This document shows, piece after piece, positions 42,818 through 50,600 of a DNA stretch of 53,194 nucleotides. The notes beneath the pieces are model-generated. The model had not been told where the DNA came from. It worked only from the letters and a program-made list of their open reading frames with translations, and made no database searches. The position numbers and the translations under genes are program-made. Source of the DNA: Streptomyces sp. SID4985 (GTDB lineage Bacteria > Actinomycetota > Actinomycetes > Streptomycetales > Streptomycetaceae); assembly GCF_009863025.1 (NCBI RefSeq), contig NZ_WWIR01000043.1, positions 1 to 53,194 of the forward strand. Reading direction: 5' to 3'. Positions within the stretch are counted from its first letter, which is position 1. The number at the start of each line of letters is the position of its first letter.

Positions 42818-43585
42818 TCACTGGCCCTGCGGCCGGTTGATGCGCTGGCCGAGGCCGCCGTCCACGTTCAGTTCCTCGCCGGTCGTGAACGTGGCGTCGA
42901 AGGCCAGGAACAGCACGGCGCGGGCGATCTCCTCGGACGAGCCGTGGCGGCGCATCGGCGTGATCTCGTCACCGATCTTCTCGAACGCCTGGAGCATCTC
43001 GGGCGAGGCGCCGGTGATGCCCGCGGTCGGGGTGTGGATGAAGCCGGGGCTCACGGCGTTGACCCGGATGTTCCGGGGCAGCAGCTCGGCCGCGATGACC
43101 TTGGTGAACGCCCGCACCGCGGCCTTCGAGCCCGCGTACGGGCCCATGCCGGGGTTGCCCGAGTCGTTGGCGACGGACGTGGTGAAGATGATCGAGCCAC
43201 CGTCCTTGATCAGCGGCGCGAGGCGCTGGGCGGTGAAGAACGCGCCCTTCGCGTTGATCGCGAACGTGGTGTCGAACAGCTCCTCGGTCACATGGCCGAA
43301 CGGACCGGGCTGCGCGAAACCGGCGTTGACGAACAGCAGGTCGATCTCGCCGAGCTTCTCCTCGACGATCCCGCCCAGCGCGTCGATGTCGCTCAGCCGC
43401 GCGGTGTCGGAACGGACGGCGTGGCCCCGGGGACCGAGTTCGGTCTGGGCGGCCTCCAGGTTCTTCTCGTTCCGGCCCGTGACAATGACTTCGCCGCCGG
43501 CCTTGACCAGAGCCTTTGCCGTGGCAAGGCCCATTCCGATGGTTCCGCCGGTGACAACGGCTTTCTTGCCCGCGTACGTGCTCAT
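42818..43585 (-). CDS. Short-chain dehydrogenase/reductase
   Basis: A 255-aa classical SDR. The cofactor motif is T-G-G-T-I-G-M-G (12-19), with N-A-G at 87-89, catalytic S137, and Y150/K154 in G-P-Y-A-G-S-K-A-A. Arg and Asn after the second strand (T-G-R-N) suggest NADPH use. It probably reduces a ketone or oxidises an alcohol during tailoring. It is divergent from the P450 and shares a 241-bp control region with it. The start ATG 43585 has agagga upstream. Confidence 0.92.
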   Translation of the reverse strand: MSTYAGKKAVVTGGTIGMGLATAKALVKAGGEVIVTGRNEKNLEAAQTELGPRGHAVRSDTARLSDIDALGGIVEEKLGEIDLLFVNAGFAQPGPFGHVTEELFDTTFAINAKGAFFTAQRLAPLIKDGGSIIFTTSVANDSGNPGMGPYAGSKAAVRAFTKVIAAELLPRNIRVNAVSPGFIHTPTAGITGASPEMLQAFEKIGDEITPMRRHGSSEEIARAVLFLAFDATFTTGEELNVDGGLGQRINRPQGQ

Positions 43586-43697
43586 GAATTCCTCTCAACG
43601 GATCCGCGCGGAAAGCGATGAGCCAAGACATGCCTTCCAGTCGTCGTCTCAGACTCACGCATGGAAACGGTGGTCACAAGTACGAACATGCAAGTCA

Positions 43698-43715
43698 GTG
43701 GTTACCTGGAGGTAA
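43698..43715. promoter_or_regulatory. SARP box F / palindrome TTACCTGGAGGTAA between SDR and P450
   Basis: On the minus strand TTACCTC-CAGG-TAACCAC has the 7-4-7 layout, 113-130 bp from the SDR start. Bases 43702-43715 also form a perfect 14-bp palindrome. The adjacent 43692-43699 (AAGTCAGT) recurs before a TTACCT motif at 33535. It could serve both divergent genes, or bind HxlR instead of the SARP. Confidence 0.6.
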
Positions 43716-43826
43716 GTGAAAGAGAGGGAAGACCGAGGTGTGAGCGGCGGATTACAGGGCTTCTCTAGGCTGCGGTTTCCCGCGACCTTCGCAGAGTTCC
43801 GACCGACCGCACCAGGGGAGACGACC

Positions 43827-45083
43827 GTGACCGAAGAATCCTGCCCGTTCGCCATCGATCCCACGGGCCGTGACATCCACGGGGAGGCGGCCGCGCTGCG
43901 TGAGCGGGGACCGGCGGCCCGGGTGGAACTGCCCGGCGGCGTGCCCGCCTGGTCCGTCACCGACCAGGCCCTCGTCAAGCGGCTGCTGACCGACCCCCGG
44001 GTCTCCCGCGACGCCTACCGCCACTGGCCCGCCTGGGAGAACGGCGAGGGCGAGCTGGCCAAGACCTGGCCCCTGTCCATCTGGGTCCAGGACCGCAACA
44101 TGATCACCGCGTACGGCGCCGAGCACACCCGGCTGCGCAAGCTGGTCGCCAAGGCCTTCACCGCCCGGCGCACCGCCGCCCTGCGCCCGCGCATCGAGGC
44201 CGTCACCGCCCAGCTGCTGGACGCCGTGGCCGCCGCGCCGGGCGACGAACCCGTCGATCTGCGCGAGGAGTTCGCCTACCCGCTGCCCACGCGGGTGATC
44301 TCCGACCTGCTCGGCATACCCGACGACGTGCGCACACGGCTGATGACCATGATGGCCACCATCTTCCAGACCACGACGTCCGAGGAGGAGGCGCGGGCCA
44401 ACGAGATCGCGCTCTACACCCTCGCCGCCGAGTTCATCGCCGACAAGCGCGCCCACCCCGGCGACGACCTCGCCAGCGACCTCATCGCGGCCCGCGACGA
44501 CCAGGAGGACGGCGGCACGGGGCTGTCGGAGCGGGAGCTGATCGACACCCTGTTCCTGATGTACACCGCCGGCCACGAGACCACGGTCAACCTGCTCGAC
44601 CAGGCCATCTGCGCCCTGCTCGGCGACCCCCGGCAGCTGGAGCTGGTGCGCACGGGCCGTGCCTCCTGGGAGGACGTCGTCGAGGAGACCCTGCGGGCGC
44701 ACTCGCCGCTCGGCAGCCTCCCGCTCAGGTACGCCGTCGAGGACATCGAACTCGACGACGTGGTGATCGCCAAGGGCGACGCCATCCTCGTCAACTTCGC
44801 GGGCGTGGGCCGCGATCCGAAGGTCCACGGCGGCAGCGCGGACACCTTCGACATCACCCGGCCGACCCGGGGCGACCATCTGTCCTTCGGGCACGGCGTG
44901 CACTACTGCGTGGGAGCCCCGCTGGCGCGCCTGGAGGCACTGATCGCGCTCCCGGCCCTCTTCGAGCGGTTCCCGGACCTGGCCCTGGCCGAACCCGTGG
45001 ACCGCCTCGGCTCGTTGGAGTCCTTCGTCTCCAACGGGCACGCCACCCTGCCGGTGTTCACCCGCTCGAAGCACACGGTCTGA
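43827..45083 (+). CDS. Cytochrome P450 monooxygenase
   Basis: A 418-aa bacterial class I P450. The oxygen-binding I-helix has A-G-H-E-T-T (248-253), the K-helix E-T-L-R, and the haem loop [10 protein letters not shown] with C361. GTG 43827 has aggggag upstream and gives the usual N-terminus. It needs ferredoxin partners, not seen here. It likely hydroxylates or epoxidises the polyketide product. Its stop is four bases before a palindromic MITE-like element. Confidence 0.94.
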   Translation: MTEESCPFAIDPTGRDIHGEAAALRERGPAARVELPGGVPAWSVTDQALVKRLLTDPRVSRDAYRHWPAWENGEGELAKTWPLSIWVQDRNMITAYGAEHTRLRKLVAKAFTARRTAALRPRIEAVTAQLLDAVAAAPGDEPVDLREEFAYPLPTRVISDLLGIPDDVRTRLMTMMATIFQTTTSEEEARANEIALYTLAAEFIADKRAHPGDDLASDLIAARDDQEDGGTGLSERELIDTLFLMYTAGHETTVNLLDQAICALLGDPRQLELVRTGRASWEDVVEETLRAHSPLGSLPLRYAVEDIELDDVVIAKGDAILVNFAGVGRDPKVHGGSADTFDITRPTRGDHLSFGHGVHYCVGAPLARLEALIALPALFERFPDLALAEPVDRLGSLESFVSNGHATLPVFTRSKHTV

Positions 45084-45086
45084 CCC

Positions 45087-45255
45087 CTAGGGGGTGTCTC
45101 CCCGATCTTCGTGGGCCCGCGCCCCCTGGCACGGCACCTCGCCGCACGGCCGAATCGCCCAAGTACGTCCAGTACGAGGACGACTCGACCGCACGCCGAG
45201 GCACCGCACCAGGCGCCGCGGGCTGATCCACGAAGATCGGGGAGACACCCCCTAG
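45087..45255. mobile_element. 169-bp MITE-like palindromic element with 28-bp perfect terminal inverted repeats
   Basis: The ends 45087-45114 and 45228-45255 are perfect inverted repeats beginning CTAGGGGGTGTCTCCCCGAT. The interior is itself partly palindromic (ggcacggcacctcg paired with cgaggcaccgcacc), so the transcript could fold into one long hairpin. There is no coding capacity. It lies between the convergent P450 and aldehyde dehydrogenase genes, where it also could act as a terminator. A CTAG at each outer end may include the target site. The parent transposase is not in the window. Confidence 0.7.
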
Positions 45256-45259
45256 ACCC

Positions 45260-45297
45260 CGTACGCCCCCGGTCTGTGCGGAGACCGGGGGCGTACG
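45260..45297. terminator. Perfect hairpin terminator before the aldehyde dehydrogenase stop
   Basis: A 16-bp perfect stem pairs cgtacgcccccggtct (45260-45275) with 45282-45297 around a 6-base loop, immediately beyond the minus-strand aldehyde dehydrogenase. Confidence 0.85.
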
Positions 45298-45311
45298 GCA
45301 TTGAGGGCGTG

Positions 45312-46802
45312 TCACGGAGCGAGGTTCGTCCACACCGTCTTGGTCTCCAGGTACGCGTCCAGGTTGGCCTGTCCCATCTCCCGGCCGATCCCCGAGGCCT
45401 TGACACCGCCGAAGGGGGCCGCCGGGTCGCCGGACGCCCAGGAGTTGAGGTAGACCATGCCGCTGCGCAGACGCGCGGCGAGGGTGTGGGCCTGCGCGAG
45501 ACTCCGCGTCCACACACCGGCGGCGAGCCCGTACGGGGTGTCGTTCGCCAGCGCCACCGCCTCGTCGGTCTCGTCGAACGGAGCGGCGACCAGAACGGGC
45601 CCGAAGATCTCCTCCCGAGTGATCCGCATCCCGGGCGTGATGTCGGTGAACAGGGCCGGACGGACGTAGTAGCCGCCCTCGGGGGACTCGGCGGGCACCT
45701 CGCCCGCGCGTAGGGTGGCCCCGGCGGCCACGCCGTCCCGGAGGTACCCGCGGACCCGGTCGTACTGCTCGGCCGAGACCAGCGGTCCGAACCGGGTCGC
45801 CCGGTCCAGCGCCGGTCCCACCTCGGCCTTGGCGGCCGCCTCGGCCAGCCGGCCCACCATCTCCTCGTACCGGCTGCGGTGCACGTACAGCCGGGACGCG
45901 GCGATGCAGGTCTGCCCGCTGTTGAAGTAGATCCCGTCGAACGCGCCCGCCACCGCCGCGTCGAGGTCGGCGTCCGCGAGCACGATGTTCGGGTTCTTGC
46001 CGCCCAGTTCCAGCGTCACCCGCTTCAGCCGCGCCCCGGCCCGCGCGGCGATCTCGCGGCCCACCTCCGTGGACCCGGTGAACGCGATCTTGTCGACGCC
46101 GTCGTGGTCGACGAGGGCGGCGCCCGTCGTGCCGTCCCCGGTGAGGACGTTGACGGTGCCCGGCGGGAAGCCCGCCTCCTCGACCAGCTCCGCCAGGCGC
46201 AGGGCCGACAGCGGGGTCTGCTCGGCGGGCTTGAGCACCACCGTGCAGCCCGCGGCCAGCGCCGGTGCCAGCTTCCACGCGGCCATCATCAGCGGGTAGT
46301 TCCACGGGATGATCTGCGCGCACACCCCCACCGGCTCCTTGCGCGTGTAGCACAGGGTGTCGGGCAGATACACGGGGATCGTCGCGCCCTCGATCTTCGT
46401 GGGCCAGCCGCTGTAGTAGCGGAAGTGCTCGATCGCCGCGGGCAGGTCCATGGCCTCGTTCACCGAGACGGGCTTGCCGCCGTCGAGCGCCTCGATCTCG
46501 GCGAGTTCCGCCGCGTTCTCCTCGACGAGCTCGGCGAGCCGGACCAGCAGGCGGCTGCGCACCAGCGCGGGCAGCGCGCCCCAGGCGCCGTCCAGCGCCG
46601 AGCGGGCCGCGGCCACCGCCGCGTCGACGTCGGCGGGGCCCGCGTACGGGACGTCCGCGAGGTGCGCCGCCGTGGACGGGTCGTACGTCGCGAAAGTCCT
46701 GCCGTCGGCGGCGGGCACGAACGCCCCGCCGATGTACAGGCCGTGCGCGCGCCGCACGAATGCGGCGGCCCCGGCCGACAGAGGGGGAACGGATGAATTC
46801 AC
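45312..46802 (-). CDS. NAD(P)-dependent aldehyde dehydrogenase
   Basis: A 496-aa aldehyde dehydrogenase. Catalytic C299 lies in S-G-Q-T-C-I-A-A; other motifs are L-E-L-G-G-K-N-P-N-I, F-T-G-S-T-E-V-G and E-I-F-G-P-V. The family oxidises aldehydes to acids. In this cluster it could oxidise an aldehyde produced by the amine oxidase or another enzyme, perhaps making an acid for the FAAL; this is inference. GTG 46802 follows gaagggaagcc. Its upstream region holds four 19-bp repeats. Confidence 0.93.
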   Translation of the reverse strand: MNSSVPPLSAGAAAFVRRAHGLYIGGAFVPAADGRTFATYDPSTAAHLADVPYAGPADVDAAVAAARSALDGAWGALPALVRSRLLVRLAELVEENAAELAEIEALDGGKPVSVNEAMDLPAAIEHFRYYSGWPTKIEGATIPVYLPDTLCYTRKEPVGVCAQIIPWNYPLMMAAWKLAPALAAGCTVVLKPAEQTPLSALRLAELVEEAGFPPGTVNVLTGDGTTGAALVDHDGVDKIAFTGSTEVGREIAARAGARLKRVTLELGGKNPNIVLADADLDAAVAGAFDGIYFNSGQTCIAASRLYVHRSRYEEMVGRLAEAAAKAEVGPALDRATRFGPLVSAEQYDRVRGYLRDGVAAGATLRAGEVPAESPEGGYYVRPALFTDITPGMRITREEIFGPVLVAAPFDETDEAVALANDTPYGLAAGVWTRSLAQAHTLAARLRSGMVYLNSWASGDPAAPFGGVKASGIGREMGQANLDAYLETKTVWTNLAP

Positions 46803-46886
46803 GGCTTCCCTTCACGGGTCGGACGTACTGGAAACGGAACGGTGAATGCCCGTGGGCCGGGCACGACAATGTCGCCGGGCACGGCG

Positions 46887-46963
46887 ATGTGGCCATGACG
46901 CGGCAATGTGGCCATGACGCGGAAATGTGGCCATGACGCGGAAATGTGGCCATGACGCGGAAA
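46887..46963 (-). repeat. Four 19-bp tandem repeats (SARP-box array D) upstream of aldehyde dehydrogenase
   Basis: Units start at 46887, 46906, 46925 and 46944 (atgtggccatgacgcgg(a/c)a on plus). Each contains, on the minus strand, T-T-(T/G)-C-C-G-C, then GTCA, then TGGCCAC, a diverged 7-4-7 SARP-type box. The array is 85-161 bp upstream of the aldehyde dehydrogenase start and fills most of the gap 46803-47001. Confidence 0.8.
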
Positions 46964-47001
46964 TTCCCCTCCGTGTCATGGCCACCGGATCGCCGTGAGG
47001 G

Positions 47002-47391
47002 TCAGCTCTGCGCGCCGAAGGGATTGTCGATGGCGAACCGCCATTTCCCGTCCGGACCGAGCCGCAGCACGTCGAGACCCGTTCCCTCCAGGTGCTCTTC
47101 GCCCTCCGGCGTGGAAAGGTCGATCGCCCAGTCCACCACCAGGAGCGCGGTGTTCGACGTGACGTGCGCCTCCCGCAGCGTCGCCGTCATCTTCGGCCGC
47201 TGCGCGACGAACTCGGCGAGCGAGGCCTCACGCTCCTTTCCGGTCAGCGGGTTGCCCGGCTCCCAGACCGAGACGGCGTCTTCGGTGTACATGGTCTTGA
47301 GGACGTCGACGTCGCCGGCGTTGAACGCCTCGACGTAGAGCCTGCCGTGCTCTTCGGCGGCGCGGGTGAGTTCTTCGAGGGTGCTGGACAT
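47002..47391 (-). CDS. NTF2-like/SnoaL-like fold protein (copy 2)
   Basis: A 129-aa paralogue of the protein at 32919-33320. It shares Y/F-V-x-x-F-N-x-G-D, M-Y-T-(E/D)-D-A-V-S, A/S-L-L-V/I-V-D-W/Y and a W-R-F/L-A-(I/V)-D-N/R-P end, and has the same length. It likely acts on a related intermediate (isomerisation, cyclisation or dehydration). ATG 47391 begins the family-typical helix; the ribosome site (gggag) is more distant than ideal. It is divergent from the PKS gene across a 249-bp gap. Confidence 0.85.
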   Translation of the reverse strand: MSSTLEELTRAAEEHGRLYVEAFNAGDVDVLKTMYTEDAVSVWEPGNPLTGKEREASLAEFVAQRPKMTATLREAHVTSNTALLVVDWAIDLSTPEGEEHLEGTGLDVLRLGPDGKWRFAIDNPFGAQS

Positions 47392-47503
47392 GGCGAGGTT
47401 GCTCCCACTTTCTTTGGTCTCGAAGCCGGTGTGTGAGCGCCGCTCGAACGTAACCGCACCCCCACCACCGCCTTCTCATCGCCGGGCAACGCCCTGCTCA
47501 CCT

Positions 47504-47540
47504 TTACCGCCGCACAACCGGATTACCGGTGCGTTACTGG
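47504..47540 (+). promoter_or_regulatory. Tandem SARP boxes upstream of the PKS
   Basis: Two 7-4-7 units on the plus strand, TTACCGC-CGCA-CAACCGG (47504-47521) and TTACCGG-TGCG-TTACTGG (47523-47540), are 19 bp apart, the same period as in array D. They lie 101-137 bp upstream of the PKS start. Confidence 0.7.
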
Positions 47541-47640
47541 GTGTTGGGGCGCACTTCGGCAGACTGGCGATCACATTCGCGGACGATCCGCCGTATCGCC
47601 TTGTCCAGAAGCTCTCCAGAAGCCTCTTTGGGGGACGGGA

Positions 47641-50600
47641 ATGAACGAAATCGCTGTCGTGGGGATGTCGTGCCGACTTCCGATGGCGTCCGGTCCGGAG
47701 GCGTTCTGGACGATGCTGGAGAACGGCGGGAGCTCCCTCACCGAAGGGCCGCACGGCAGGCGCGGCGGATTTCTCGACGGAATCGCCGATTTCGACGCGG
47801 CGTTCTTCGGCATCTCGCCGCGCGAGGCCGCCGCGACGGATCCGCAGCAGCGCCTCGCCCTCGAACTGGCCTGGGAGGCGCTGGAGGACGCCGGGATCGT
47901 CCCCGACACCCTGCGCGGCAGCCGTACGGCGGTGTTCGTCGGCACGCTCCGCGACGACTACGCGGGCCTGGTCCACCAGCACGGCACCGAGGCGATCACC
48001 CAGCACACGATGACCGGCCTGAACCGGGGCCTGATCGCCAACCGCGTCTCCTACTTCCTGGACCTGCGCGGGCCGAGCCTGACCGTGGACACCGCCCAGT
48101 CCTCGTCCCTGGTCGCCGTGCACCTGGCCTGCGAGAGCCTGCGCTCCGGGGAGGCCGACACCGCGATCGCGGCCGGGGTGAACCTCAACCTCCTGGCCGA
48201 GACCACCCTCACCGAGGAGCGGTTCGGGGCGCTGTCGCCGGACGGGGAGAGCTACGCCTTCGACGCCCGCGCCAACGGCTTCGTCCCCGGAGAGGGCGCC
48301 GGTGTGGTCGTCCTCAAGCCGCTCGACCGCGCGCTGGCCGACGGCGACCGCGTCCACGGGGTCCTCCTCGGCAGCGCGGTCAACAACGACGGCGCCACCC
48401 CGGGCCTGACCGTGCCCAGCGCCGCCGCCCAGGAACAGGTGATCCGGGCGGCTTATGAGCGCGCGGGCGTCGATCCGCGCACGGTGCAGTACGTCGAGGC
48501 CCACGGCACCGGCACCCCGGTCGGCGACCCGGTCGAGGCGGCCGCCCTGGGCGCGGTGCTCGGCGCCGGGCGCCCGAGCGGCGACCCGCTGCTCATCGGC
48601 TCCACCAAGACCAACGTCGGGCACCTGGAGGGCGCGGCCGGGCTGACCGGGCTGCTGAAGGTGCTGCTCGCCCTGAAGCACCGGCTGCTGCCCGGCAACC
48701 GCACCTTCGAGACCCCCAATCCGGCGATCCCGCTGGCCGACCTCGGCCTGACGGTCCCGCGCGAGACGGTCGCCTGGCCGCATCCCGACCGCCGCCTGGT
48801 CGCGGGCGTCAGCTCCTTCGGCATGGGCGGCACCAACTGCCACCTCGTGGTCGCCGAGGCCCCCCGGACCGTCCCCGCCGCCCCGGCCGCCACCCCCGAG
48901 GCCGGCCCACGCGTGCTGCCCTGGGTGGTCTCCGGGCGGGGCGGGGACGCCCTGCGCGCCCAGGCCGCGCGGCTGCACGACCTCGCGGCCGCCCCGCAGG
49001 CACCCGAACTCCCCCACATCGGCTGGTCCTTGGCCGCGACCCGCGCCGCCCACCCCGACCGCGCGGTCGTCCTCGCCGAGGACCGCGACGGGCTGCTGCG
49101 GGGCCTGCGCGCCGTGGCCGACGGACAGCCGTCGCCGTACGCCGTGACCGGCACCGTACGGCCGGGCCGCCTCGGCGTCGTCTTCACCGGGCAGGGCAGC
49201 CAGCGCGTGGGCATGGGCCGCGAACTGTACGAGAGCGCACCGGTGTTCGCCGCCGCCTTCGACGAGGTGTGCGCGCAGCTCGACCCGCTGCTGCCGCGAC
49301 CCCTGCGCGAAGTGATCGCCTCGGGAACGGAGTTGGACGAGACGTGCTTCACGCAGCCCGCCCTGTTCGCCGTGGAGGTGGCCCTCTACCGGCTGGCCGA
49401 GTCGTGGGGCGTACGGCCGGACTTCGTCGCCGGTCACTCCGTCGGCGAGATCGCCGCCGCCCATGTGGCGGGTGTGCTCTCCCTGGCCGACGCCGCCCGG
49501 CTGGTCGCGGCCCGCGGGCGGCTGATGCAGGAGCTGCCCGCCGGTGGCGCGATGGCCGCCGTGGAGGCCGCCGAGGACGAGGTCGCCGCGCTGCTGGCCG
49601 GGCGGGAGCACGAGGTGGGCCTCGCCGCCGTCAACGGCCCGGCCGCGACGGTGATTTCAGGCATCGAGGACGCCGTGGCGGATGTCGCCGCCGCCCTCGC
49701 CGCACGGGGACGCAGGACCAAGCGGCTCCAGGTCTCGCACGCCTTCCACTCCCCCCTGATGGAACCGATGCTGGCCCGCTTCCGTGAGGAGATCGCGGCC
49801 CTGGACTTCCGTCCGGCCCGCGTCCCGGTCGTCTCCACCGTCACCGGTACGACCACACGGGCCGCCGAACTGGCCACGCCCGACTACTGGGTGGAGCAGG
49901 TGCGCCGACCGGTGCGGTTCGCCGACGCGGCCCGGACCCTGGAGGCCGAGGGCGTCACCACGTACCTGGAACTCGGCCCCGACGGCGTGTGCGCGGCCAT
50001 GGTGGACGCCTCGGTGCGCGACCCGGAGGCGGCCGTGGCCGTACCCGCCCTCAGGGCCGGACGCCCCGAGGCGCGAACCCTGGCCACCGCGCTCGCCACC
50101 GTGTTCGTGCGCGGCGGCCGGGTGGACTTCACGGCCGCCTACGACGGCCTCGGCGCCCACCGCGTCGACCTGCCGACCTACGCGTTCCAGCGCACCCGGC
50201 ACTGGATCGACGGCGCAGCCCGGCGCCCCGCCCCGCTGCCGGACCCCCTCTCGGACGTGTCCCGCCCCGCTGCCGCACCGGCCGGCTTGACCGTGCGCCT
50301 GACGGCGCTGCCCGAGTCCGAGCGCCGCCGCACGCTCACCGACACCGTCCACGCGCACATCGCCGCGGTGCTGGGCCATGACGCGGACGACGACACGGGC
50401 TCGCGGATCGGTCCTGACGTCACGTTCAAGGACCTGGGCTTCGACTCGCTGATGTCCGTGGAACTGCGCGACGCGCTGGCCACGGCGACCGGACTGCGGC
50501 TGCCCAGCGGTCTGCTCTTCGACCGGCCCACCCCCGCGGCCGTCGTCGACCACCTGCTGTCCCGGTTGCAGGGCGGTGACGGCGACCAGGACGCGCACGG

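Noticed and set aside
46887..46963. A CRISPR array
   Set aside because: The units are 19 bp, contiguous without spacers, and no cas genes are present; they fit a regulatory array instead.
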